Origin: Chara braunii
Lineage: Eukaryota; Streptophyta; Charophyceae; Charales; Characeae
DNA length: 50,361 nt
Assembly (NCBI GenBank): GCA_003427395.1
Contig: BFEA01000791.1
Location: forward strand, 184,239-234,599
Reading direction: 5' to 3'
Shown: piece by piece, positions 1 to 9,855 of the stretch
Position numbering within the stretch: the stretch's first letter is position 1
Layout: each line of letters opens with the position of its first letter
Notes under the pieces: model-generated
Told to the model about the DNA's origin: nothing
Seen by the model: only the letters and a program-made list of their open reading frames with translations
Database searches by the model: none
Program-made: the position numbers and the translations under genes

Positions 1-39
<39 letters not shown>

Positions 40-120
40 CTATCTCTCTCTCTCTCCCTCTCTCTCTCTCTCCCTCTCTCTCTCTATCCATCTATCCATC
101 TTTGTGTCTCTCTCTCTATC
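1..120. repeat. TCTA/TC microsatellite
   Basis: Tandem TCTA grading into TC repeats with a few interruptions. Reading frames through it give only low-complexity Arg/Glu or Ser/Leu products, so it is not coding. Confidence 0.95.
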
Positions 121-127
121 CGCGCTG

Positions 128-229
128 ACATGGCCAATCGTTGTCCGCGCACGAGTTGCGATGCTAACATGGCCAATCGTTGTCCGCGCACGAGTTGCAA
201 TGCTAACATGGCCAATCGTTGTCCGGGGT
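128..229. repeat. 39-bp tandem repeat, 2.6 copies
   Basis: The unit starting acatggccaatcgttgtccg begins at 128, 167 and 206. The first two copies differ at one base, and the third degenerates after about 20 bases. It is a minisatellite squeezed between two microsatellites. Confidence 0.9.
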
Positions 230-300
230 GACATGGCGCGCAGCAGTTGGGCGATCCACCGATGCTGATGTGGCGATGACGAAGATGGTCCCCTGTTCGC

Positions 301-301
<1 letters not shown>

Positions 302-377
<76 letters not shown>
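302..377. repeat. (TC)n microsatellite
   Basis: A near-perfect dinucleotide run of about 76 bases. It explains the Ser-Leu and Arg-Glu reading frames crossing it. Confidence 0.98.
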
Positions 378-378
<1 letters not shown>

Positions 379-521
379 GAATCGATCAATCGATCAATTA
401 GTTGATTAATCTTTCAATTGATCGATTAATCGATTAATCTTCGAATCAATCGATCGATCGATCGATCAATTAATAAGTCAATGAATCGATTCATTTAATC
501 GATCGATTAATTGATTAATTA

Positions 522-558
<37 letters not shown>

Positions 559-572
559 CTGATTGATTGATT
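378..572. repeat. ATCGATC/ATTGATTG tetranucleotide tract
   Basis: A degenerate tetranucleotide array mixing self-complementary ATCGATCG stretches with ATTGATTG. The ATCG part can fold on itself. Confidence 0.9.
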
Positions 573-631
573 AAAAAGGCTACCATGTGGCGAATTTTTT
601 AATCCTCATCACCGGAACCACCCCCCCCACC

Positions 632-2317
632 ATGTTCATCTCCTTCCTCGTCGGAGGTAGGTGGACTGTAGTTCGAGCAGTTCGTGGCAATAGACCCCTC
701 ACCCTATGGCGTAGCAGACCCCTGGCCGGAAGTAGCGGGCTCTGCATCCCACCCCGGTCCACCATAGTCGTGCCCGACTCCCCAGCCATCGCCGTTCATG
801 ATAGTTGTCAAACCATCCCAGACGACTTCGGGGTCAGGAACGTGAGTAAGCGTACCCCAACCCGGGAGATCGTCGTGTCCACCCCCTTGCGCTATGGTGG
901 ACTAATCGATCGGCTCGTCTGGCTCTGCATTTGTGGACGTCTGTCGGGTAGGCCTGTTAACCTTACATTTTCCAGTGACGAGGATGATAATGTTACGGGC
1001 GATTCGAAAGAAAAATGTGTTGTATTTACATTCAAGATAAAAAAAAGTCGTCGTACAAAAACTAATATTTTGACTTCCCCCGAAGTGTTCGAGGTTATCT
1101 TGACTGAGAATTGCGTGGCACGACAGCCTGTTGTTAATGAAACGAGAACTAAGATTATGAGAGAGTTGTATGCGCTCCCTGACGATGCACTTGCATCTCT
1201 TCCGTTTTGTGCACAACTCGCTAGACGTGCATGTGTTTGTGATTGGTGTTCGCAATCTCAACGAAGTGGACGGGAAAAAGATATTTGCGCCACATCGCAA
1301 CCACAAAATTGTTCGGGCATTATTGTGGTTCTCGATGATAATGATGCACCCAGAATCCGCACTCTGAATCCACGTGGCTACCTTGCTAGATGGTTTGCCG
1401 ATGTGACGAGGGTTGACATGCAAAATGTCTTGACTGAAGTATTTTTTGAAATGTTTGTCAAAAGTGCTACAGTTGCAAAAGATGGACGAATATGGAAAAA
1501 CTTCGTCGAGTGGAAAAGAAACAAACTCACTGATATGCGGTTGGAACGACGATCCCCTCTTCCTTCAGACCCGTTGAATGTTTCGGATTTGGAGGCTTCT
1601 TCCATTTTGCAATCGCTGTTGAATGATGAGTTTATTGCTCTCTCTGATAAGGAGATGACTAGAATAACAATTCATTTGCCACATTGTCCAATGGAAGGGA
1701 TAATTCCTCAGGCCTTTCACAGATATGTACGGATACAGGACCTTCTCAAAAAGATTCCTCCCGTAGTTACTTTCGCCGCTCCTCATTCCACTCCGGTCTG
1801 TAGACTCCTCCTTCAAACAGCATTTCCTCCAAATTTTTAACGTCTTGTGAATTTTGCTCCACCATCCAATACGTCAACGCCGATTGTCACTACCTCTGTT
1901 GTTGTTTCTGCTTTGTCATTCAATGTAGCTACGTCATCTCCTATAAGTTGTGATGTACCCGCTCTTTCACCGTCAACAGACCATATAAATGTCCATACAG
2001 GACCCTTGGGACAACCAAGTTCTTGTAATTTTAACATTGTCATATATGACTCTCTTGAATCTATTGGTCCCGAAAAGACACTTGCACACATGTCTCATCT
2101 TGACAGTTCTCACAGGATTCAAGATATTGTGGAAGCAGCAGAGGAATTGAGTACGAGCATCAACACGTGGAGGTGTGTGGATGCTGTAATTCGTCTCGAT
2201 TACAATCGGCAACGACAGGGTCGATTCAAAACTTTCGAGGAGTATCGTCCCAAAGTGTTGCAACGAGTTTATGTTTGTGAGCTGCTGCAAGAGTATCGTT
2301 GCAGCGAAAGAAGTTAG
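632..2317 (+). pseudogene. Unrecognised long ORF interrupted by one in-frame TAA
   Basis: I do not recognise this protein. The frame is open from 587. The first ATG in it is at 632, giving about 402 residues to a TAA at 1838-1840. The same frame then stays open for a further 159 codons to 2317. Base composition changes near 960, from GC-rich to a balanced composition with protein-like sequence. An acidic patch (FSSDEDD) is followed by a basic stretch (KIKKSRR). A cysteine cluster (CVCDWC) lies about 220 codons from the start of the open frame. Helical, mixed-charge segments follow. No signal peptide or transmembrane segment is evident. The part after the stop is Ser/Thr/Pro-rich and then ends in helix-forming sequence. 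Nothing downstream looks like a splice junction that would skip the stop. It may be a recently broken gene, a domesticated or transposon-borne ORF, or a gene with stop readthrough. The first 100 residues may not be part of the original protein. Confidence 0.5.
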
Positions 2318-2494
2318 TTGGTTTTATAAGAGATATAGGAAGAGAGAAATGATTAGGCGATTGTCCAGGCCTTGCCTTAATGACAAATTTTTAGATAGTC
2401 GTTTTTAGTTTCAGTGATGCAATTGCCCCTACAAGAGATATGGCAAGACAAAAACAAATGAATCGGGGGGGAGATAGGGAGAGGGAGGGAGGGG

Positions 2495-2497
<3 letters not shown>
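2318..2497. other. Spacer after the long ORF
   Basis: AT-leaning non-coding spacer. I see no polyadenylation cluster that I would defend. Confidence 0.4.
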
Positions 2498-2575
<78 letters not shown>

Positions 2576-2576
2576 N

Positions 2577-2662
<86 letters not shown>
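2498..2662. repeat. (GA)n microsatellite with one N
   Basis: About 165 bases of GA repeat with an ambiguous base at 2576. The true length is probably unresolved in the assembly. Confidence 0.98.
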
Positions 2663-2667
<5 letters not shown>

Positions 2668-2861
2668 CAGACGACTTATCTAATTTTGACGTAATATTAT
2701 TCACTTTTTTAAGTCAATATTGATTCCAATATGCAATAATTGTGCCTTGATCATACTGAGGCCACTTGCTTACTTTAATGGAACGAAAAATCTTCATGTG
2801 AAACTTTTTTTCTTTGTATACTCATGTTCATTTTTTAAAATTATTTATTCTTTTGTTGCTC

Positions 2862-2893
2862 CTCTCTCTCTCTCTTTCTGTCTATATATATAT

Positions 2894-2984
<91 letters not shown>

Positions 2985-3044
2985 CTATCTTTTTCTTCTT
3001 TCTCTCTCTCTCTTTGTCTATCGCTGTCTCTCCTCGCCCTTTAT

Positions 3045-3075
<31 letters not shown>

Positions 3076-3076
3076 T
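2862..3076. repeat. CT / TA / TATC / T-run microsatellite complex
   Basis: Successive CT, TA, CT, TATC and CT tracts end in a T run at about 3051-3076. There is no coding potential beyond low-complexity Ser/Leu/Tyr frames. Confidence 0.95.
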
Positions 3077-3325
3077 CGCTTTTGTAATTCGTAAATTAAA
3101 CTCGGATTTTGTATGCAGTTACTCTTATTTCTGCGGGTGTGGCCCGCACCGCCCGCATCACGGGCACTTAGCTAGTTATTATTATGGAAGTTGTTGTAGA
3201 TTATATGTCAGGATCATGACTTATTAAGCTTCCTTATTGAGCTTATGTTGTGACAGGTATGTTGATACTTTTTAAGCCTCTGGAAGTATCGTGAAATTGA
3301 GGGTCTCAAGCTGGATAGACATCGT

Positions 3326-3400
3326 TTTTTTAATTTTTTTTTTTTTTTTTTTTAAGAGGGCCCAGTGCCCAAGGCTCCAATTATGAATTTGATTACAGTA
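3326..3400 (-). repeat. A-tailed repeat family R2, partial copy
   Basis: A T-run on the plus strand is followed by gggcccagtgcccaaggctc, the same junction seen at 32630 and 38775. Read on the minus strand it is a short element with a 3' A tail, like a SINE. Only the tail-proximal part is recognisable here. Confidence 0.6.
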
Positions 3401-4600
3401 TTTAAACACACGCCTCTTCCCATTAGGGCTGGAAGAGCCTCAGCCACTGCTCCCCTGGGGACAGCTTCCCTGCATAACACAAATATAGTCAAATCACGGG
3501 GCAAAGATTGCTTCCCCAGTGGGGAAGGATTAACCCCACTTTGTGCTAAATCAAACTCCACCCTACTCGCCTCCTCAATTATCCACTGCAATCTTCTGCA
3601 TAGTGAGGAGTAGGGGAGATACAAATAAGGCAGAGAGATTAATAACAGGGCGAGCTAGTTTAGTAGTTTATCGATAGTTACGATGAGCTTCCCCCCCACG
3701 ATCCTAATTAGCCAGTAAACACACAAGTGGGGAAGGCTCTGTTGCAGAAAATTCAAACGAAATACCCACGTGGCAAGAGAAAAAACAATCGAATACGTGG
3801 CCCTGGTGCCTAACACCACTGCATCTCCTGCCCTGCCACGTGGTGGAAACCTATGTTTAAAGCAAGAGGGTATGTACCCACCAGAGAACCTGATGAATCG
3901 AAAACGCGCTCGAGTGGGAAAGTTGAAAGCTGAAAAGGGTCAAATCGCAATACCCACAAGCCATGAAATGTTAGCTGTGATGATACTGACTGAGAACTCA
4001 ACCTGAGAGCTCTTTTTATTGGAGGTGTGTGTTCCGACTGGCCACAGCAGGACCTGAGCAGCCACTTCCACTTGGCCTGATGCTCCCACTTTGCTTCGGG
4101 TTACGGTACGGCGTAACTCGCCCCAGTGAGTTACCAGTGGTGACTGGCTGTGGCCATGATGCTCGCCAGTATGGAAAGGTGTGGCAGCCATGAAGCCGTC
4201 CTTTTCAACAAAAAAGGAAACGAATCGTCAAAGTTATGTAGATGTGGCAACCTCCGCACATGAATGATTTCATGAACAAAAAACTGGATTTTGGAGACTT
4301 TCAAGGGTTCATCCTACGGATAAGGCTGTGGAAGTCGGACAAAACAGTCTGTCAAAGAATCTCTGTCCCCCTTCATTTTCTTGTGAGGGACGGGGGAAGA
4401 GAGGGGTCCCTACTCCTTTTGTCAGTCGCCAAGAGTTCAGGGGTAAAGATATTGTCACAAGAAACTCCAGGTCAGCCACAGGAAGGAAAGGTAAGGAAGG
4501 ATAAAAACAATGGGGCTGTTAGAGACCATTTCATTGGACTTTTGTTGACTTGTCACGAAGGTGAACCCTCAACTGTCTGCATAGCCCCCTTCTGATGCTT
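3400..4600. other. Non-coding stretch, no gene seen
   Basis: Mixed-composition DNA with only short ORFs that lack recognisable motifs. It contains paired ccacgtgg-type hexamers near 3770 and 3837 that resemble plant G-boxes, but no gene follows them. Confidence 0.4.
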
Positions 4601-4609
4601 CAAGCCATA

Positions 4610-4966
4610 GGGCCTTGGTCCACCAGTCACCAAACTCGATTTCCCGTACCACCAAAACACTACTTTGCTCCACCACTCACCACGTTTGAGTACTCAGCAC
4701 ACCAGTGAGCGCTACAAGACAAGGCGGGGCCGGCTAGGACCAGCCAGGATGGTGAGTTACTTACCACTTTTGGTGAACATCTGAGAGGAGGCACCACAGC
4801 CCCGCCTTTGCAGGCAGGAAAAATTATGGGAAGTGCGGTGAGTGAGTACTCACCACAGCTTTGTCATCACAAAGGAGCATCTTACTTCGGACACAAGGGC
4901 CGTGGTCAGTAGAGCGGCGATGCTACTCACGCAAAGGCGGCTGTGGTAAGTGGTGGAGCGAGGCCC
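4610..4966. mobile_element. MITE-like element with GGGCC terminal inverted repeats
   Basis: The left end starts gggccttggtccaccagtca and the right end is complementary (ggtaagtggtggagcgaggc followed by cc), giving TIRs of about 25 bp around a 357-bp body without an ORF. TA lies next to both ends. The TIR matches the shorter elements at 20621 and 24459, so this looks like a longer non-autonomous member of the same family. Confidence 0.65.
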
Positions 4967-5145
4967 ATAATCTGGTTTGCTACTCTGTGTGGAAAGCAAC
5001 AAAAGGACAACAAATTGGGGGGTTGTGATGTATGTACAGTGAATGATACAGACGCCTCTACCAATGCTTCAAGCCATAAATTCCCCCATAATCTGACCTG
5101 ATACGATGGACGGAAGAAGACAGAAGGATAAAAACGGGGGACTCG
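4967..5145. repeat. Diverged tandem duplication, period about 119 bp
   Basis: The segment beginning cataatctg at 4966 recurs at about 5087 with the same order of short blocks (tactctgtgtgg versus tacgatggacgg, then acaaaaggacaa versus cagaaggataaa). The phrase atgcttcaagccata flanks both 4594 and 5064, so the MITE at 4610 lies inside this duplicated sequence. Confidence 0.55.
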
Positions 5146-5508
5146 ATGCATGATGAAAGCGGGGGTTGCAGTCAGGGCAAACGCAAAAATATCTCAACAA
5201 AGGAAGCATGGGATCGGCATGATTGGGCATCATTTCCTTCCAAATGGGGTACTGCTGTATGATCGTCGATGGGAACTCACGCTGTTCCTCATTGGATCTC
5301 AGGCTGAAGTACAAGTATTTAGAAAACCTAGGGATCACGGATGGTTCTGAGGACATCATGCAGATGGGAATTCATAGGAATGCCTTGAGCTTAGGGCCCC
5401 CATTGATGCCTACTGTACCTGTGGTGATGACGGTTTTATGCCCCTTCTTTTGTTTTTGAACTCTTAGTCAGGGGGGTTCCACTTCCATAGGCGATAAGAG
5501 CATCCTCC

Positions 5509-5822
5509 TTAAACCACCATTTTTTATTTATTTATTTATTTTAAAACAACACCACCCCTGCCAGTGCTAGTGCTGCTGATACGAGCAGTCACCACTAGCA
5601 CCTAGGGGAAGGCCCCATCTATTGGTGGGGAGCATCACCTACACCCGGGCCTCTTTTTCCGAACCGCCAGCAGTGCACTTTCCGGGGCACACCTTTTCTT
5701 TTTTGGCTGGCCGCGCCAGCCATTGTGGTCCGGTAGGCCCTAAGTTCCCTAACCGCAAAAAGCGATATTGTGGCGACAAGATGTTTTGCTGCAACGCTGG
5801 GGCCATGTACTGGTGCTTTCAA
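5509..5822. mobile_element. TTAA-type element containing an R1 repeat
   Basis: TTAA followed by accacca at 5509-5519 matches the left end of the TTAA-flanked element at 23730. The right side reads gtactggtgctttcaa at 5807-5822. Between them lies a T-rich tract and an R1 copy (about 5523-5660, with tctattggtggggagc). The R1 repeat may have inserted into, or formed part of, this non-autonomous element. The ends are degraded. Confidence 0.4.
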
Positions 5823-6063
5823 CCACCAGTATGTTTCCCAGCTATAAAATTAACATTACGGCGTGCATGCTGCTGCGGCTCTCTGAGTCAGGAAGATTGG
5901 GGCGCCATTTCGCGGCACATCCATCCAGGCAAAACAGGTTGCATGTGAGGCCCGTTTTGCCTGGATGTCCAGCAAAAAGGCGCCCCGGTACTTCCCGAGA
6001 GCTGCGGCAGAATGCACACCGTGACTTCGATTTTGTGGATGGGAAGCGGACTGGTGGTTTGAA
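5819..6063. mobile_element. TTAA-family MITE, abutting a second partial copy
   Basis: The left end is ccaccagtatgtttcccagc and the right end gggaagcggactggtggttt, which are roughly complementary TIRs. A second copy of the left end and body starts right after (gagtatgtttcccagctat at about 6068) and runs to about 6200, offset 241 bp. Shared internal blocks include gcggcgtgcatgctgc and gtgcatccatccaggcaaa. The TIR matches elements at 20315 and 23730. Confidence 0.65.
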
Positions 6064-6205
6064 CCATGAGTATGTTTCCCAGCTATTCTTGCAGACTCGC
6101 GGCGTGCATGCTGCCGTGACTCTGGAGAAGCGCCAGGTTGCCGTTTCACGGTGCATCCATCCAGGCAAAGCGGATGGCATGTGCGGCCCCTTTTGCCTGA
6201 AACTG
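6064..6205. repeat. Second, truncated copy of the 5819 MITE body
   Basis: A direct repeat of 5823-5975 with about 80 percent similarity by eye, ending near ccccttttgcctg. No right-hand terminal repeat is visible. Confidence 0.6.
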
Positions 6206-6584
6206 TCAATTGTACTCTGTTGACTATCTTTGGTTCGTATCCATCGGAGTTTACCGTGAAAAAAAAGGGGGCAATGCCTTGACAATCATACAACCAGGGG
6301 GAAAAAGGGAAAGGGGTGGGGGGGGGCGTGTCATGAATTTGTAAGAGAAAAACCAAAGAACCAGCCATGCCTCAGGAAGATGAGTGAGGGGGAGCACTTG
6401 AGGTTGGTGTGGTTTTGTGGGAAACGGGGGCGAAAGAGGTGCTCCTTTTTCGATCGCTTACTTCATTGTCCTTCTTGGCTGCATATAGGTACCCTAAAAC
6501 TCAAATGAGCATCCAGCCCATGTCACTGACTGGCACACGGATGTGAGTCTTTCAAAAAACCGCCACAGGTTAAAACAGAGCCAC
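6206..6584. other. Non-coding spacer
   Basis: I see no gene, tandem repeat or terminal inverted repeat that I can support here. Confidence 0.4.
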
Positions 6585-6680
6585 AAAAAGACTCGAACTG
6601 CCCATCTGGAAAGGTTGGCGGTGCCTCGCTAATTGTTTGCCACGCCGGTTTAGATTTCTTACCACTGGCCAAAACAATGC
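6585..6680 (-). ncRNA. Possible tRNA-derived relic (SINE head)
   Basis: On the minus strand, TGGCCAGTGG (6662-6671) fits an A box, AGTTCGAGTC (6590-6599) fits a B box, and a T5 terminator-like run follows at once (6585-6589). The box spacing is about 65 bases, longer than in a normal tRNA, and I could not close a cloverleaf. It is a SINE or tRNA pseudogene at best. Confidence 0.3.
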
Positions 6681-7426
6681 GTGGGAAACTCAGGCTTGGA
6701 ACCTCTGGTGGTGTAAACAGATCATGAGTTCGAATCCAGATGAAATACGACAATGTTCGGGACTGCCGCGCCTTGGAAAAATCAAAGAAAAGAATCATAT
6801 GAGATGAGAGCATTAGCATGGCCCTCAGACATCAAATGATGGCATAGAATTAGTCAGTTCCTCTCTTCTCCCCCCCCCCCAAGTAAGAAAGAAGAAATCC
6901 AGGGGGTAACTTGTTCTTTGTAAGGGACACTGACCCCAGGGGGGAGGTCCCTCTAGCAAAGAGGTTTGGATAAAGCGATGTCCATAAACATGCGCAGATT
7001 CAGGTGATGATTCTAACTCTGTTTGCTAGTGGGGCCTCACCCGGTTATCAGCAGGTGATGCGTCTCATCAATGGATGGAGCCTCAGCAGCTGATCAGTCA
7101 GATCTTGCACTTTGGGGCTACCCGGTGGAGCCATCTCAACATAGACAGACAGCACTTCAGTAGCTTGCTTCTGTCACAAGGCCCCTATAGCACATCTTGT
7201 ATCTCAGTGCATGCTGGGCCCCTTTTTTCCAAAAAGCAAAAGAAAGGTTGCTCGTATGAGCCCCCTGGGCCAGGTCCCACTAGCAAAGAGTATTGGACTA
7301 AGCACCTAAATCAAGATGGGTTTTAAACTGCAAGTACACGGCCCCAGCCTTGCAGAAAGTTTTTGTCGCCACAAGCAAAACTCGGAGGGGTTGCACGGCG
7401 TGATACAGTAGAGTCACACCTACCTG
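6681..7426. other. Non-coding stretch with a diverged internal repeat
   Basis: The motif ggtcccwctagcaaagag recurs at about 6946 and 7273 with similar flanks. No ORF here has a recognisable domain. Confidence 0.45.
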
Positions 7427-7493
7427 GCCAGAAAGCTGGGTTGTATTTCGTGCACCCTACCTGGCCAGAAAGCTGGGTTGTATACATTGCCCG
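7427..7493. repeat. Direct repeat, two near-identical copies of about 28 bp
   Basis: Cctacctggccagaaagctg followed by ggttgtat occurs twice, 39 bases apart. Confidence 0.9.
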
Positions 7494-8370
7494 AACTGCA
7501 ATTTGAAACAATATCTTGGCCCTTAGTGCAATTATAACTCATTTTTGCGACTCCCACGTAGTTTCCCCAAAAAAGAAAATTGGCGGCCTCCTAAGTGGTG
7601 TGGGTTTCGTGCTGACACCCGCAGGCCGATGTGTGGTGTACTGGTGCTTTATAACACCACTCCCTCCGCCTTCAAAAATGTGGAGGGACGGGTAGGCTGC
7701 TTTTTCGTTTAGGAAATTCCTCTACCAGTCGCTGTGTAGTGGACCTTGTACCACTATCGCTTCCGCTTGGCACATCATTGGCGGCCATGAAAGTGAAACA
7801 CCCTGTGGAGAAGTGACAGCGGTAACGGTTTTTGATTGTCCGAAAGTACCCGCCAATAACAATAATTTCGAGTTGTTTTTTTTCTTCTTTTCTTTTTCCC
7901 AATGATTATGGCCTAGGTGTATGGGCTGTGGAGCTTCCAGCAAAGGAGCCAAAAAAATTGGTAGTGTATCTTTCCAATATCAAGCGAAGATTCATTCTCG
8001 TTGCGAATGACGCTTCGCTGGATTTTGGAACAATACACCGCGAAATGAACGCCACGTCTGTTTCCACGCCTGACCCCGGTGAATCTTTGCCGGATTTTTT
8101 AATTTTTTATTTTCCCAGTCTTTGCTGGATTTTGGAAAGATACTCCGTTTTTCTTTTTTTTCTTTTTTTCCCCCCCCTCTTTCTAAAAAGGTTGTGCAGG
8201 CTGAGGGATAGGCAGGCTCTACCCCGACAGCCAGTGCTATAATCACACCCCCACGACACAACCAGGATAGAGAGGTGAGAGGTACATTCCTCGGCAGGAG
8301 ACTCCCAATGGTACCCAGTTCCTCAGCGACCATCTCCCCCCCAACTGTATATGTTGTAAGGATAGCGTGC
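7494..8370. other. Non-coding stretch
   Basis: Contains gtactggtgcttt at about 7638, resembling a solo end of the TTAA-type family, and a phrase near 7950-7995 (gtgtatctttcc ... gaagattcattctc) shared with the core of the 122-bp MITEs at 20621 and 24459. No gene seen. Confidence 0.4.
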
Positions 8371-8742
8371 TTGCACGGAGGAGGGCTGAGGCCCAGAGGT
8401 ACTGATCCAATGACATCGGAAAGCTCCCGTTAACTGGTGGGCAGTTGAAGTCCCGCATAAGTGACCGGGCTATACTACCGATGGGGGTCATGTGCTATTT
8501 TGGGGCGAAGTGTGCGGCGATTGCCAGTGTCTGTGTGGTGTTGTGTGTGGTGTGTGTCGATTGTGGACACTACGGCCTTGCAGGGGTGGGCGGATATCAC
8601 AGCCGGTATGGTTCCACTTTTGAACACCGTGTCCTGGCTGTAGTGGTTATGGTACTTCGCTCTTGAGGCTGAGGTCGCCGGTTCGAGTCTCTGCGTGCAC
8701 GGAGGAGGGCTGAGGCCCAGAGGTACCGATCCAATGGCATAG
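8371..8742. repeat. Direct repeats of about 48 bp flanking a tRNA-like segment
   Basis: A 48-base phrase (gcacggaggagggctgaggc onward) occurs at about 8374 and 8697, differing at about two positions. The tRNA-like boxes at 8634-8690 lie just before the second copy, consistent with a duplicated short retroelement. Confidence 0.7.
8634..8692 (+). ncRNA. tRNA-like A and B boxes, probable SINE head
   Basis: TGGCTGTAGTGG (A box) is followed about 45 bases later by GGTTCGAGTCT (B box). The predicted T stem does not pair beyond two bases, so this is not a functional tRNA. Pol III promoter boxes with a decayed fold point to a tRNA-derived SINE. Confidence 0.5.
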
Positions 8743-8807
8743 CCAGCAGGACGCTCAACTGGCAAGACCACTCCGTTTTTGTTCTAGTTTTTTTCCCTTT
8801 GTCATTT

Positions 8808-8940
8808 GGGGTAACTAGAGCGCAGTCACGGAATTAGTTTGAAAATGCATTCCAAACACCGGTTTAGCACTTCAGTCACGGCCCGGCCCGACTTCAACAT
8901 TCAGTTGAAACTCGGGCCGCTGCACACGGCAGAAAAACAG
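8808..8940. repeat. Fragment of the GGGGTAACTA MITE family
   Basis: The left end ggggtaactagagcgcagtc, followed by acgg, resembles both ends of the element at 36674-36869. A matching right end is not clear here. Confidence 0.4.
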
Positions 8941-8953
8941 TTGTGCTCAACCA

Positions 8954-8956
<3 letters not shown>

Positions 8957-9013
<57 letters not shown>
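8957..9013. repeat. (GT)n microsatellite
   Basis: An uninterrupted dinucleotide run of about 57 bases. Confidence 0.98.
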
Positions 9014-9015
<2 letters not shown>

Positions 9016-9470
9016 TTATAAAGATTTGTGCAATTCTGTGTATGATAGGCCTATCTGTGCGAGAAACCCCCACCAAAGTCCCAAGCCATACTCGCATACT
9101 CAAACCCATGCTCATCATCCTTCGTTTTGCTTTTTTTCTTGTTTTTCTTTTTGTGTGATATATATGTGCTTTAGAGTACGCCATGAGTCCAGTTTTAACA
9201 TGTTTGGATCAACAATGAAAAAGTTGGCATTTCGTTGAATTCGTTGGACGCTTCATTACATCGGAAGTGTTTTGTGTTAGGGTTTTATGGTGTGTTTTTT
9301 GTTTTGTTGTTTGTTTTTTTTGGCCTGTTTTTTTTTTTTTTTTTAAATGTTTGCACAATGGGCCCATACCATTTGTCTTTCGCTGAATTTTGCATCGAAA
9401 TTGTCGGCAGAAACGATGAATATTCGGCCTCTGGTTAACCATCTCTCGTTTAGGCAAGTAATATCCCAAA
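9014..9470. other. AT-rich non-coding spacer
   Basis: T-rich tracts, including a T run at about 9325-9343. No gene seen. Confidence 0.4.
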
Positions 9471-9572
9471 GTGGTGAAGGGTGTCCTGAAGTGGTGAAAG
9501 GTCTGAAGACCCTGAAAACCACCTGTTTAGGCAGGTTGCACCGTGAAGTGGTGAAGGGTGTCCTGAAGTGAT
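9471..9572. repeat. Direct repeat of about 26 bp
   Basis: The phrase gaagtggtgaagggtgtcct (first copy aaagtggtgaagggtgtcct) recurs 72 bases apart within a wider repetitive stretch rich in gaagtggtgaa. Confidence 0.8.
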
Positions 9573-9689
9573 GATGAAAAGTACGACTGTTGTTAACCTT
9601 CTCTCTCCCTGACAGGAATCGGCCTTATGGCAAACTGGTATTGTCTATGAGATCAATATCACCATTTATATATATCCAAGATGATGCTA

Positions 9690-9855
9690 GGGGTGTTGAT
9701 AGGAGCAGACACCACTAGCAGTCTCGGGAGGGCTCCATATAATGGTGGGGAGCAACATCTGCTGGGAACCGGACATTTTTTCTTTTTTCTTAAGGAAAAA
9801 CTCTTATCTACTAGTGGGGAGCAGCACGTGCTGGGAACCGGTGTCAGGCGGCCGC
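9690..9855 (-). repeat. R1 repeat family, two diverged pieces
   Basis: Two copies of a gtggggagcarcaygtgctggg-like block (9745-9770 and 9815-9840), with gataggagcag upstream, match the R1 core at 22165 and 34975. The right part is rearranged. Confidence 0.5.

Noticed and set aside
2440-2704. Arg-Glu or Ser-Leu repeat proteins
   Set aside because: Direct translation of the (GA)n microsatellite. The same applies to ORFs at 40-401.
6720-6740. tRNA gene on the plus strand (gagttcgaatccag)
   Set aside because: A good B-box-like string but no A box at proper spacing and no stems.
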